Shown piece after piece: positions 50,314 to 58,833 of a stretch of 64,000 bases of DNA. The translations under genes and the position numbers were made by a program. This DNA comes from Roseburia sp. (GTDB lineage Bacteria; Bacillota; Clostridia; Lachnospirales; Lachnospiraceae), in assembly GCA_017937095.1 (NCBI GenBank), contig JAGBEG010000010.1:186001-250000 (forward strand), written 5' to 3'. The notes beneath the pieces were generated by a model, which saw only the letters and a program-made list of their open reading frames with translations, was not told the DNA's origin and ran no database searches. How positions within the stretch are numbered: the stretch's first letter is position 1; the number at the start of each line of letters is the position of its first letter.

Positions 50314-51264
50314 GTGAGTGATTTATATCATGTTTCATCATCACCACACGTTCGTTCCAAGGACACCACAAGCCGTATCATGCTGTATGTGATCATTGCA
50401 TTGCTGCCGACGAGCTTGTTCGGTATTTACAACTTTGGAATCAAAGCATTGATTTTGATTTTAGTGACCATCGCAAGCTGTGTAGCTTCCGAATGGATCT
50501 TTAATAAGATCGTACATAAAAAGAATACGATTACAGATTTAAGCGCGGTCGTGACAGGACTTCTGTTAGCGCTGAACCTTCCGGCAACCCTTCCGTGGTG
50601 GGAGGCGGTCATCGGCGGCGTTTTTGCAATCGTTGTCGTGAAATGTCTCTTTGGAGGTCTGGGTCAGAACTTTATGAACCCGGCGCTCGGCGCAAGATGT
50701 TTTCTTCTGATTGCGTTTGCCGCAGATATGACGAATTTCGTGATTGATTCCTACACCGGGGCGACACCGCTTGCAGCGATGCGCAACGGGGAGGCGGTCA
50801 ACACGATGGATATGCTGATCGGACGTACCGCAGGAACCATCGGTGAGACGTCTGCAATCGCAATCTTAATCGGTGCGATTTTCCTGATCCTGATGGGGGT
50901 CATCGATCTTCGGATTCCGGCATCTTATATTATCACCTTCGTTCTGTTCATGGTGCTTTTTAGCGGACACGGACTGGACGCAAATTACATCACCGCACAG
51001 CTTTGCGGCGGCGGTCTGATGCTCGGTGCATTTTTTATGGCGACTGACTATGTGACCTCGCCGATTACACCGAGAGGACAGATCGTGTTCGGTATCTGCT
51101 GCGGTATCCTCACAGGATTGTTCCGTACCTTCGGCGCGAATGCAGAAGGTGTTTCCTTCGCAATCATTTTAAGCAACCTGCTTGTTCCGATGATCGAGAA
51201 ACTCACGATTCCGAGAGCATTCGGTCAGGTAAAGGAAGCGAAGGCAAAGGAAGGGGGCAAATAG
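50314..51264 (+). CDS. rnfD: Rnf complex subunit D
   Basis: This 316-residue membrane protein has about nine helices and the conserved NFMNPALGARCFL-type segment (GQNFMNPALGARCFLLIAF). The flavinylation motif S-Y-T-G-A-T-P-L-A places the covalently FMN-bound threonine at Thr151. It works with RnfG in the membrane part of the ion pump. GTG upstream aside, GAGAGAGGTGG precedes ATCGTG and the ATG at 50314. apbE, needed to attach FMN, is at 54239-55270. Confidence 0.95.
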   Translation: MSDLYHVSSSPHVRSKDTTSRIMLYVIIALLPTSLFGIYNFGIKALILILVTIASCVASEWIFNKIVHKKNTITDLSAVVTGLLLALNLPATLPWWEAVIGGVFAIVVVKCLFGGLGQNFMNPALGARCFLLIAFAADMTNFVIDSYTGATPLAAMRNGEAVNTMDMLIGRTAGTIGETSAIAILIGAIFLILMGVIDLRIPASYIITFVLFMVLFSGHGLDANYITAQLCGGGLMLGAFFMATDYVTSPITPRGQIVFGICCGILTGLFRTFGANAEGVSFAIILSNLLVPMIEKLTIPRAFGQVKEAKAKEGGK

Positions 51265-51265
51265 G

Positions 51266-51877
51266 ATGAATAAGAGAATTGTACATGACGCTTTGATTTT
51301 ATTTGCTTTTACCGTGGTATTAGGACTTCTGCTCGGCGTGGTATATGGTATTACCAAGGAACCGATTGAGAAAGTAAACTACGAGAAGACACAGGCGGCT
51401 TACAAGCAGGTGTTTGAGGATGCGGCTTCGTTCGAGGCTTATGAGGGCTTTGACGCGGACGCGGCGAATGCGCTTGTGGCGGAGAGCGGCTATGCGGATG
51501 AGATTGAGGACGTGCAGGTGGCAAAGGATGACAGCGGAAATGTGATCGGCTACGTCATCACTGTGACAGCGAAGGACGCCAGCCAGTCTACGATTACATT
51601 TTCTGTGGGAATCCGCAATGACGGTACGGTCAACGGATATTCCATCACCTCGATTGCCGAGACCCCGGGACTTGGTATGAAGGCGCAGGAGGAAGCATTC
51701 TACAGCCAGTTCGAGGGCAAGAATGTTGAGTCCTTTACCGTTGTGAAGTCTGCTCCGGCGGCGGATAACGAGATTGAGTCGATCTCCGGTTCCACCATCA
51801 CATCTAAGGCAATGGCAAACGGTGTGAATGCCTGCATCGTTTACTTCCAGAATGTATTGGCAGGAGGTGCAGAATAA
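51266..51877 (+). CDS. rnfG: Rnf complex subunit G
   Basis: This 203-residue protein has an N-terminal membrane helix (HDALILFAFTVVLGLLLGVV) and an exported FMN-binding domain. The flavinylation motif S-I-S-G-S-T-I-T-S puts the FMN-bearing residue at Thr177. Compared with the usual SGAT, the third position is Ser. It starts one base after the rnfD stop and its own stop overlaps the rnfE start (ATGA-type), so the subunits are translationally coupled. Confidence 0.94.
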   Translation: MNKRIVHDALILFAFTVVLGLLLGVVYGITKEPIEKVNYEKTQAAYKQVFEDAASFEAYEGFDADAANALVAESGYADEIEDVQVAKDDSGNVIGYVITVTAKDASQSTITFSVGIRNDGTVNGYSITSIAETPGLGMKAQEEAFYSQFEGKNVESFTVVKSAPAADNEIESISGSTITSKAMANGVNACIVYFQNVLAGGAE

Positions 51878-52638
51878 TGAATAAAAATGTAGAGCGTTTG
51901 TATAACGGTTTGATCAAAGAGAACCCTACCTTCGTATTGATGCTCGGTATGTGTCCGACGCTTGCGGTTACATCCTCCGCCATCAACGGACTGGGTATGG
52001 GACTTTCCACTACGGTAGTACTTGTATTTTCCAATCTGCTGATTTCCGCATTCCGTAAGGTGATTCCGAACGGCGTGCGTATGCCGGCGTTTATCGTTAT
52101 TGTTGCGTCGCTGGTTACGATGGTGCAGTTCATCATGAATGCGTATACCCCGAGCCTCTCCGAGTCCCTCGGCGTGTATATCCCGCTTATCGTTGTAAAC
52201 TGTATCATCTTAGGCCGTGCCGAGAGCTATGCATCCAAGAATCCGGTAATTCCGTCCATCTTTGACGGTATCGGTATGGGACTTGGATTTACCTTCGGTC
52301 TGACCTGCATCGGTCTGATTCGTGAGCTTTTAGGAGCAGGACAGATTTTCGGTTTTCAGATTCTTTCTCTGGAGTGGTTTACACCGATTACGATTTTCGT
52401 CATGGCGCCGGGCGCATTCCTGGTACTGGCATGTCTGGTAGCGATCATGAATATTGTGCGCGCGAAGATGGAAGCGAAAGGCAAGCCGCTTGCGGCACCT
52501 TCCGGTTGTCTCTCGGGCGATTGCTCCGGCTGCGCACAGTCTGCAATGTGTACCGGACGCAGCCTTTCCAAAGAGGGTGCGGCGTCCGCGAAAGCGACGG
52601 CGGCTAAGAACGCGGCCAATGCGCCAAAGACAGAATAG
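51877..52638 (+). CDS. rnfE: Rnf complex subunit E
   Basis: This 253-residue membrane protein of the RnfA/RnfE family (PTFVLMLGMCPTLAVTSSAI; YTPSLSESLGVYIPLIVVNC; SKNPVIPSIFDGIGMGLGF) has about six helices. It has a cytosolic C-terminal tail with a cysteine cluster (SGCLSGDCSGCAQSAMC) not found in the core family. The cysteines could bind metal or a Fe-S cluster. It overlaps rnfG by one base. Confidence 0.94.
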   Translation: MNKNVERLYNGLIKENPTFVLMLGMCPTLAVTSSAINGLGMGLSTTVVLVFSNLLISAFRKVIPNGVRMPAFIVIVASLVTMVQFIMNAYTPSLSESLGVYIPLIVVNCIILGRAESYASKNPVIPSIFDGIGMGLGFTFGLTCIGLIRELLGAGQIFGFQILSLEWFTPITIFVMAPGAFLVLACLVAIMNIVRAKMEAKGKPLAAPSGCLSGDCSGCAQSAMCTGRSLSKEGAASAKATAAKNAANAPKTE

Positions 52639-52652
52639 GAGGATAGGTACAG

Positions 52653-53249
52653 ATGAAAGAATTACTTTTGATTGCAATCGGTTCTGCGATTGTAAATAAC
52701 GTTGTATTAAGCCAGTTCCTCGGTATCTGTCCGTTCTTAGGAGTTTCCAAGAAGACAGAGACCGCTGCCGGAATGGGCGCGGCAGTCGTGTTCGTTATCA
52801 CGATATCATCTTTTGTAACGGCGTTGATCTATAAGTTCATCCTTGCAAACGAGGCATTGATGAGCAAGGGCATTGACCTGACTTACCTGCAGACTATCGT
52901 ATTTATCCTTGTCATAGCAGCGCTGGTTCAGTTCGTTGAAATGTTCTTAAAGAAGAATATGCCGCCTCTGTATGAGAGCCTTGGCGTATATCTTCCGCTG
53001 ATTACGACCAACTGTGCGGTTCTTGGTGTAGCGCTTACCAACGTGACCAAGGAGTATGGTATTTTAGAGAGTGTTGTCAATGGATTTGCTACAGCAGTGG
53101 GATTTTTGATCGCGATTGTCATCATGGCAGGTATCCGTGAGAAGATCGAGTACAATGATATCCCGAAGCCTTTCCGGGGGACGGCGATCGTGCTCGTTAC
53201 CGCATGTCTGATGTCCATTGCATTTATGGGATTCTCAGGAATGATTTAG
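52653..53249 (+). CDS. rnfA: Rnf complex subunit A
   Basis: This 198-residue membrane subunit is homologous to RnfE and lies inverted relative to it in the complex. Conserved segments are NNVVLSQFLGICPFLGVSKK, YESLGVYLPLITTNCAVLG and FMGFSGM. Six helices are expected. TAGGAGGATAGG precedes the ATG. The RnfA-RnfE pair binds a [2Fe-2S] or similar cluster between them and lines the electron path across the membrane. Confidence 0.95.
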   Translation: MKELLLIAIGSAIVNNVVLSQFLGICPFLGVSKKTETAAGMGAAVVFVITISSFVTALIYKFILANEALMSKGIDLTYLQTIVFILVIAALVQFVEMFLKKNMPPLYESLGVYLPLITTNCAVLGVALTNVTKEYGILESVVNGFATAVGFLIAIVIMAGIREKIEYNDIPKPFRGTAIVLVTACLMSIAFMGFSGMI

Positions 53250-53262
53250 GAGGAAAAAGAAG

Positions 53263-54054
53263 ATGAACATTACAGCAATTTTAGTTGCAGCCGTTGTTGT
53301 CGGCGGTGTAGGTATCTTAATTGGATTTTTCCTCGGTATTTCAGGAGAAAAATTCAAAGTAGAAGTAGATGAGAGAGAGGAAGCAATCTTAGGGGTGCTT
53401 CCGGGAAACAACTGCGGCGGCTGCGGCTACGCAGGCTGTTCCGGTCTTGCTGCTGCGATCGTAAAGGGCGAGGCTCCGGTCAATCAATGTCCGGTCGGCG
53501 GCGCACCTGTAGCGGCGAAGGTCGGTGAAATCATGGGAGTTGCGGCGGAAGAGGGCGCACGTCAGGTCGCTTTCGTGAAATGTGCCGGAACCTGTGAGAA
53601 AGCGAACCGTGATTACGAGTACACAGGAAATGAGGACTGCGGCGCTATGGCGTTCGTTCCGAATGGCGGACCAAAATCCTGTAATTACGGATGTCTTGGG
53701 TATGGCTCCTGTGTGAAGGCATGTCCGTTCGATGCAATCCATATCGTGGACGGTATCGCACTTGTCGATAAGGAAGCATGTAAGGCATGTGGAAAATGTG
53801 TGGCTGCATGTCCGAAGCATTTGATCGAGCTTGTACCTTACGATGCAAAGCATCTGGTACAGTGCAGTTCCAAGGATAAGGGCAAGGATGTCATGAAGGC
53901 ATGTTCTGTCGGATGTATCGGATGTCATCTGTGCGAGAAGAACTGTCCGTCGGATGCAATTCATGTGGAGGACAATATCGCATACATCGATCAGACGAAG
54001 TGTACGGGATGCGGCATCTGTGCAGAGAAGTGTCCAAAGAAAATCATCCTTTAG
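53263..54054 (+). CDS. rnfB: Rnf complex subunit B (ferredoxin-type)
   Basis: This 263-residue protein has an N-terminal membrane helix (ILVAAVVVGGVGILIGFFLG) followed by a Fe-S cluster motif NNCGGCGYAGCSGLA and then several 4Fe-4S ferredoxin sites (CNYGCLGYGSCVKACPF; CKACGKCVAACPKHL; CIGCHLCEKNCPSDA; CTGCGICAEKCPKK). RnfB accepts electrons from reduced ferredoxin. It ends the operon. AGGAGGAAAAAG precedes the ATG. Confidence 0.95.
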   Translation: MNITAILVAAVVVGGVGILIGFFLGISGEKFKVEVDEREEAILGVLPGNNCGGCGYAGCSGLAAAIVKGEAPVNQCPVGGAPVAAKVGEIMGVAAEEGARQVAFVKCAGTCEKANRDYEYTGNEDCGAMAFVPNGGPKSCNYGCLGYGSCVKACPFDAIHIVDGIALVDKEACKACGKCVAACPKHLIELVPYDAKHLVQCSSKDKGKDVMKACSVGCIGCHLCEKNCPSDAIHVEDNIAYIDQTKCTGCGICAEKCPKKIIL

Positions 54055-54108
54055 GATGATTTTCTCCGAAGATAATTCTTTAGGAAGATTTGTTTTCTAT
54101 AGAGTAAG

Positions 54109-54150
54109 AAAAGGGCGGTGTTCCTGCCATATGGCAGGACGCCGCCTTTT
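54109..54150 (+). terminator. Terminator of the rnf operon
   Basis: AAAAGG-CGGTGT-CCTGCC pairs with its complement ending CCGCCTTTT, about 18 bp with two bulges and one wobble. It lies shortly after rnfB. Confidence 0.85.
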
Positions 54151-54151
54151 G

Positions 54152-54186
54152 CTCTATAGGAAATACCGCGTTTCTGTAAAGTATGA
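54152..54186. repeat. Dispersed repeat, 5' part only
   Basis: CTCTATAGGAAATACCGCG begins the element seen at 63641 and 38434. The shared sequence continues with TGTAAAGT (as at 63663-63671), then diverges. It sits directly after the rnf terminator and near the end of the opposite apbE gene. Confidence 0.7.
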
Positions 54187-54238
54187 AAACTGCGCCTGCT
54201 TATGCTTTTCCGGGGTGTAGGTGTGCAGTGGACTACCG

Positions 54239-55270
54239 CTATTCAAGGATTGTGTACGGAATCGACTTTCCCATCCCTGAACTTACGTGGATCTCATAAT
54301 CGTCCGTGATAAAAATTGCCTCCGTATTATCGAGGCTTTCGATGAGCGCCATGCCGTCCGTCAGCCCGAGGGAGAAGCAGGTCGTCGAGAGTCCGTCCCC
54401 ATCCACAGAATCCTTCGTGATGATGGTGACGCCGAGCAGACCGTTGTCGTAGGGGTATCCGGTCCCGGTGTCTAGAATGTGGTGATAACGCTTGCCATCC
54501 ACAGTAAAATAGCGTTCGTAGACGCCCGAAGATACGACAGTCTCATCGGTCACAGAGACGGATACGATGGCTTCATTTTCCAGACCGAAGGGCTTCTGGA
54601 TGCCGATGGTATAAGCGCTGCCGTCCTCTTTTGGACCGAGTGCAAGTACATTCCCGCCCAGATTGATAAAGCCGGAGGTCACGCCCTTTTCATTCAGAAA
54701 CGCTTTCATCTCGTCAGCGATATAGCCTTTGGCAATGCCGCCGAGGTCAATTTTTGCGTCGGGATTTAACAGGGTGACTTCGTTGCCATCAATCTCGATA
54801 CTGCGGTAATCCACGGTGGAAAGCGCCGCCCGGATGTCGTCATCCGAGGGAATCATGGAGGCGTCCGTCTGATCGAGCAGCGCCTTGGTCGAAATATCCC
54901 ACAGATCGGAGAGCTTTCCGATAGTGATATCGAATTTGCCGCCGCTCAACTCTCCGTAGGCAATGCCTTCCTGCAAAAGCGCGATTGTTTCGTCGTGGAC
55001 AGTGACGGGGCTGCTTGCCGCGTCATTGATTCTTGATATGTCGCTGTCAGGAATCGTGTTCGAAAAATAGTTTTCGTATTTTTCGGCGAGGGCAAAGCAG
55101 TCGTCCAAAAGCTGTTCGCTGCCGCCTGCATAGAGTGTGACGGAAATCACCGTGTTAAAATAAAAGCCGGATTTGGTCAGAGTTTCCGTGCTTGCGCTGC
55201 CGCATCCGGAAAAAAGGAAGGTTATCCCGACCAAAACTGTCGTAAAAACGGAAAAAAGTCTTTTTTTCAT
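54239..55270 (-). CDS. apbE: FAD:protein FMN transferase
   Basis: This 343-residue ApbE attaches FMN to threonines of Rnf and other flavoproteins. It is a lipoprotein (MKKRLFSVFTTVLVGITFLF then SGC, Cys about residue 22) so acts outside the membrane. Motifs include GFINLGGNVLALG, DLGGIAKGYIADEMK and HHILDTGTGYP. The start is ATG at 55270 with GAGG upstream; an earlier TTG-type frame is ignored. It lies right after the rnf operon on the opposite strand, so it very likely modifies RnfD Thr151 and RnfG Thr177. Confidence 0.94.
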   Translation of the reverse strand: MKKRLFSVFTTVLVGITFLFSGCGSASTETLTKSGFYFNTVISVTLYAGGSEQLLDDCFALAEKYENYFSNTIPDSDISRINDAASSPVTVHDETIALLQEGIAYGELSGGKFDITIGKLSDLWDISTKALLDQTDASMIPSDDDIRAALSTVDYRSIEIDGNEVTLLNPDAKIDLGGIAKGYIADEMKAFLNEKGVTSGFINLGGNVLALGPKEDGSAYTIGIQKPFGLENEAIVSVSVTDETVVSSGVYERYFTVDGKRYHHILDTGTGYPYDNGLLGVTIITKDSVDGDGLSTTCFSLGLTDGMALIESLDNTEAIFITDDYEIHVSSGMGKSIPYTILE

Positions 55271-55386
55271 AGAAAACCTCAGCAAATATGTGCAATGTCT
55301 GTGCCATTTAGGTGCGAATCGTAAAATCCTATAAAAATGTACCATAAAATCAAGGTTCATACAATGAAATTTATATACAAATCATT

Positions 55387-55493
55387 TTGCCATTTTCATA
55401 GATATATGGTAGAGTAATACAGTATTAGATTTTTTTTAATAAGGCGATGAGTGAGTTTGTTAGGAAGATTTTGTGACTTAGGAAGATTTTGTA
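55387..55493 (+). promoter_or_regulatory. proB promoter and paired direct repeats
   Basis: TTGCCA (55387-55392) and TAGAGT (55410-55415) are 17 bases apart. TTAGGAAGATTTTGT occurs at 55460-55474 and again at 55479-55493, a 19-base period in the leader. A near copy (TTTAGGAAGATTTGT) lies at the end of the rnf operon near 54080. They may bind a regulator or be a recent duplication. Confidence 0.5.
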
Positions 55494-55548
55494 GCTGTGA
55501 AGGTGCAAAACAGAGATAGAATTTCTATATAAAGGGGACAAAATAGAA

Positions 55549-56400
55549 ATGGAACAGAAGAATTTTCATTTTAATGAGAAGAAGAGAGTCGTTGTTAAGA
55601 TCGGTTCGTCTTCACTCAATTACGGTGAAACCGGAAATCTGAATTTTACGAAGCTGGAGCATCTTGTTCGTGAACTTTGTAATCTGCGCAACCGGGGAAT
55701 GGACGTCTGTCTGGTAAGCTCCGGGGCGATTGCAGTCGGCAGACAGACGCTCGGCATGGATGAACGACCGAAGGATATCTCTACAAAGCAGGCGTGTGCG
55801 GCAGTCGGACAGGCGCGTCTGATGATGATCTATCAGCGCATGTTCGCGGAGTACAATCAGGTCGCCGCTCAGATTCTTATGACGAAGAACACGATGATAA
55901 ATCCGGTTTCCCGGGAGAACGCGAAGAACACCTTTGATGAGCTGTTTCGGCTCGGTGTGATTCCGATTGTCAATGAGAATGACACGGTATCTACATATGA
56001 GATGCAGTTCGGCGACAACGATACACTCTCTGCAATCGTTGCTTCCCTTGTGGGAGCGGACCTTCTGATTCTTCTTTCCGATATTGATGGACTGTTTACC
56101 GACGATCCGCACAAGAATCCGGACGCGAAGCTGATCGAGGTGGTGGAGAAGATGGATTCCGAGATTTACGGCATGGCGAAGAGCTCCACTGGAAGTGATG
56201 TAGGAACCGGCGGTATGGCGACCAAGCTGACGGCGGCGAAGATCGCGACGCGCTCCGGTGCGGATATGATTATTGCAAACGGCAAGGACGTCTGTATTTT
56301 GCACCACATTTTTGATGACTCATTTACCGGAACGATTTTCTCTGCGGAGAAGAAGGAATCGTTCCGCATTGAGGATTTTATTTTAGAGACGATTGGATAG
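55549..56400 (+). CDS. proB: Glutamate 5-kinase
   Basis: This 283-residue ProB phosphorylates glutamate, the first step of proline synthesis. It has the amino-acid-kinase fold with VVVKIGSSSL, VSSGAIAVGRQTLGM, IPIVNENDTVS and DIDGLFTDDPHKNP, and GTGGMATKLTAAKIA. It lacks the C-terminal PUA domain found in E. coli ProB, as in many Clostridia, which usually weakens proline feedback. AAAGGGGA precedes the ATG. The order proB - DUF896 - cyclo-ligase - proA shows that two other genes are inserted between proB and proA. Confidence 0.95.
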   Translation: MEQKNFHFNEKKRVVVKIGSSSLNYGETGNLNFTKLEHLVRELCNLRNRGMDVCLVSSGAIAVGRQTLGMDERPKDISTKQACAAVGQARLMMIYQRMFAEYNQVAAQILMTKNTMINPVSRENAKNTFDELFRLGVIPIVNENDTVSTYEMQFGDNDTLSAIVASLVGADLLILLSDIDGLFTDDPHKNPDAKLIEVVEKMDSEIYGMAKSSTGSDVGTGGMATKLTAAKIATRSGADMIIANGKDVCILHHIFDDSFTGTIFSAEKKESFRIEDFILETIG

Positions 56401-56408
56401 TAGAGGCT

Positions 56409-56633
56409 ATGAAACAGGAACAGATTGACAGAATTAATGAATTGTACCGCAAATCAAAGGCGGAAGGGCTGACCGAGAAGGAGAAAAAGGAACAGGAGCT
56501 GCTGCGCAGGCAGTTCGTGGCGGATGTGAAGAATAACCTTGCGGCGCAGCTTAATAATATTGATATGGTAAATGCTGACGGCACTGTGGAGAATCTGGGA
56601 GAGAAATATGGAAACAAGTCAGGGCTTTCCTGA
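56409..56633 (+). CDS. DUF896 (YnzC-like) small protein
   Basis: This 74-residue helical protein starts KQEQIDRINELYRKSKAEGL and continues TEKEKKEQELLRRQFV, the DUF896 signature, plus a short C-terminal extension. B. subtilis YnzC belongs to this family; its role is unclear (SOS-linked in some species). It begins eight bases after the proB stop with a GAGG close by, and its end overlaps the next gene by 26 bases. Confidence 0.88.
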   Translation: MKQEQIDRINELYRKSKAEGLTEKEKKEQELLRRQFVADVKNNLAAQLNNIDMVNADGTVENLGEKYGNKSGLS

Positions 56634-57288
56634 ACAGGAAGCTGCGGCAGAACACGGGCAACAGGAGGCTGCGGCAGAACATGGGCAACAGGAGGCTGCG
56701 GCAGAACGCAGGCAACAGGAAACTGAGGAAGAACGCAGGCAGCGGGAAGCAGTCAGAAAACGCCATATAGCGCTTCGCGGCGCGATGACGGCAGAGGAAG
56801 TGCGGCAGAAGAGCGGTATGGTCTGTGCGCGTCTGCTCGCGTCTGACTGGTATGAGGAGAGCGGAACGATATACGGCTATTATCCGCTCGGCAAAGAAGT
56901 GGACCCGCTGCCGTTTCTTGCGCAGGCGCTTCTCGACGGAAAGACGGTCGCGCTTCCGGTGTCGGAGAAAGCGGATTGCCGGATGGAGTTTCGACGGATC
57001 ACTTCACTTTCGCAGGTCGCGGAAGGGAATTTTCACGTGATGGAACCCGAAAAGACGTGTCCGCTCATACAGGCGGAGGATGCCGTCGTTATCGTTCCGG
57101 GCGTGGTGTTTGACCGTACAGGGAACCGCTACGGGTATGGCAGGGGATATTATGACCGTTATTTTGCCCGTTTTCCGGGCTTGCGGCGCATGGCGCTTGC
57201 CTACGAGAACCAGATGGAAGCGCGGCTTGACGTGTTTAAGACAGATGTAAGAATGGAACATATCTATACGGAGAAAACAATCTATTGA
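56608..57288 (+). CDS. 5-formyltetrahydrofolate cyclo-ligase with N-terminal repeat insertion
   Basis: This 226-residue enzyme makes 5,10-methenyl-THF from 5-formyl-THF with ATP. The core has RKRHIALRGAMTAEEV, YGYYPLGKEVDPLPFL, IVPGVVFDRTGNRYGYGRGY and DRYFARFPGLRR. Residues 10-45 are an unusual charged insertion of four near-identical 9-residue units (QEAAAEHGQ and variants) placed before the core, where ordinary enzymes start. GGGAGAG precedes the ATG. The gene overlaps DUF896 by 26 bases. Confidence 0.93.
   Translation: METSQGFPEQEAAAEHGQQEAAAEHGQQEAAAERRQQETEEERRQREAVRKRHIALRGAMTAEEVRQKSGMVCARLLASDWYEESGTIYGYYPLGKEVDPLPFLAQALLDGKTVALPVSEKADCRMEFRRITSLSQVAEGNFHVMEPEKTCPLIQAEDAVVIVPGVVFDRTGNRYGYGRGYYDRYFARFPGLRRMALAYENQMEARLDVFKTDVRMEHIYTEKTIY
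56635..56742 (+). repeat. 27-bp tandem repeat at the start of the cyclo-ligase gene
   Basis: Four in-frame copies of a 27-base unit (56635-56661, 56662-56688, 56689-56715, 56716-56742) encode QEAAAEHGQ-type segments, the last one diverged. Copy number probably varies between strains. Confidence 0.9.
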
Positions 57289-57381
57289 GAAGAAAAGCAT
57301 AAGAACAAAGTGACAGGCAACGCACTATGGAAATACGGACATGAGAGCGGAGCTGTATGGCTGAGAAAGGATGGGTGGCAT

Positions 57382-58797
57382 ATGGAATTGTTGGAAATCT
57401 GTAAGAGAGCGAAGGAAGTAAGCGCACAGGTCGCAAAGCTTGATACGGACACGAAGAACCGCGCATTGCGCGCTGTGGCGGACGCGTTGGTCGCACACGC
57501 AGATAAGATTATTCTGGAAAATGAGAAGGATATCGTCCGGGGAAAGCAGAACCATATGCCGGAGGGGCTGGTTGACCGCCTGCTTCTGACAAGAGAGCGG
57601 ATGGAGCAGATTGCTAAGGGGCTTCGTCAGGTGGCGGATTTAGACGACCCGATCGGGGAGGTGCTTTCCATGAAAAAACGTCCCAATGGGCTTGTAATCG
57701 GAAAGAAACGCGTTCCAATCGGCGTTGTCGGCATGATTTACGAGGCGCGCCCGAATGTCACGGTCGATGCGTTTGGGCTGTGCTTTAAGACGGGAAATGC
57801 CGTCATCCTAAAGGGTGGAAGCGACGCGATTTCTTCGAATATGGCGATCGTCGCTGTGATACAGGAAGCGCTCGCCGCACAGGGAATTTCCGGGGATGCG
57901 GTTCTTTTGATAGAGGACACCAGCCGGGAGACGGCGGCGGCCTTTATGAAGATGAATGAATATGTGGATGTGCTGATTCCGCGAGGCGGCGCAGGGCTGA
58001 TTAAGGCGGTCGTGAATCAGGCGACGATTCCGGTCATCGAGACGGGAACCGGAAACTGTCATATTTTCGTGGATGAGTCTGCGGATTTCGATATGGCGGT
58101 TCGGATTATTTTGAATGCCAAGACGCAGCGTATCGGCGTGTGCAACGCCTGTGAATCGCTTGTGATCCACGAGAAGATTGCAGACGCTTTTATGCCGAAG
58201 CTCGCAGCGGCGCTCTCCGGGAAGAATGTGGAGATGCACGCCGACGAGAAGAGCCTTAAGGCGGCGCTTGGCGGGACGGCAGGAGAAGGAAATCAGGCGG
58301 CGCTTGGCGGGACGGCAGGAGAAGGAAATCAGGCGGCGCATGGAGAGACGGCAGGAGAAGAAAATCAGGCGGCGCATGGAGAGACGGCGGGAGAAGGAAA
58401 TCAGGCGGCGCCGAAGACAGCGGGCACGGTAAACAGGGAACTGCTTCGTCCTGCCACAGAGGAGGACTGGGGTACGGAATATCTTGACTATATGATTTCC
58501 GTCAAGACGGTTTCCTCGGTCGATGAGGCAATCGCGCATATCAACCGTTACAACACCGGGCATTCTGAGGCGATCATCACGGAGAACTATACCAACGCGC
58601 AGCGTTTCTTAGACGAGGTGGATGCGGCATGTGTCTATGTCAATGCCTCCACACGTTTTTCCGATGGCTTCGAGTTTGGGTTCGGCGCGGAAATCGGCAT
58701 CAGTACGCAGAAGCTTCACGCGAGAGGACCGATGGGATTGGAGGCGCTCACCAGCACCAAATATATCATTTACGGAAACGGGCAGGTGCGCCCGTAG
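57382..58797 (+). CDS. proA: Glutamate-5-semialdehyde dehydrogenase with repeat insertion
   Basis: This 471-residue ProA reduces glutamyl-5-phosphate, the second step of proline synthesis. Conserved parts are [20 protein letters not shown], the catalytic Cys254 (RIGVCNACE) and [20 protein letters not shown]. Residues 296-343 are an insertion of four 12-residue repeats ([12 protein letters not shown] and variants) that normal ProA (about 415 residues) lacks. It falls in a loop between the catalytic domain and the C-terminal part. The frame is open from GTG 57310, but ATG 57382 is the natural start. Confidence 0.94.
   Translation: MELLEICKRAKEVSAQVAKLDTDTKNRALRAVADALVAHADKIILENEKDIVRGKQNHMPEGLVDRLLLTRERMEQIAKGLRQVADLDDPIGEVLSMKKRPNGLVIGKKRVPIGVVGMIYEARPNVTVDAFGLCFKTGNAVILKGGSDAISSNMAIVAVIQEALAAQGISGDAVLLIEDTSRETAAAFMKMNEYVDVLIPRGGAGLIKAVVNQATIPVIETGTGNCHIFVDESADFDMAVRIILNAKTQRIGVCNACESLVIHEKIADAFMPKLAAALSGKNVEMHADEKSLKAALGGTAGEGNQAALGGTAGEGNQAAHGETAGEENQAAHGETAGEGNQAAPKTAGTVNRELLRPATEEDWGTEYLDYMISVKTVSSVDEAIAHINRYNTGHSEAIITENYTNAQRFLDEVDAACVYVNASTRFSDGFEFGFGAEIGISTQKLHARGPMGLEALTSTKYIIYGNGQVRP
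58267..58410 (+). repeat. 36-bp tandem repeat in proA
   Basis: Four copies of a 36-base unit (58267-58302, 58303-58338, 58339-58374, 58375-58410) encode 12-residue units. The first two are almost identical; the last two change L-G-G to H-G-E. The reading frame stays intact. Confidence 0.92.
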
Positions 58798-58833
58798 GCC
58801 GTTCATTTTGAAAAAGAAGAGATAAACACAACT

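Noticed and set aside
55387-55548. T-box or proline-responsive riboswitch upstream of proB
   Set aside because: No T-box sequence, specifier stem or terminator/antiterminator pair was found in the leader; only two direct repeats.
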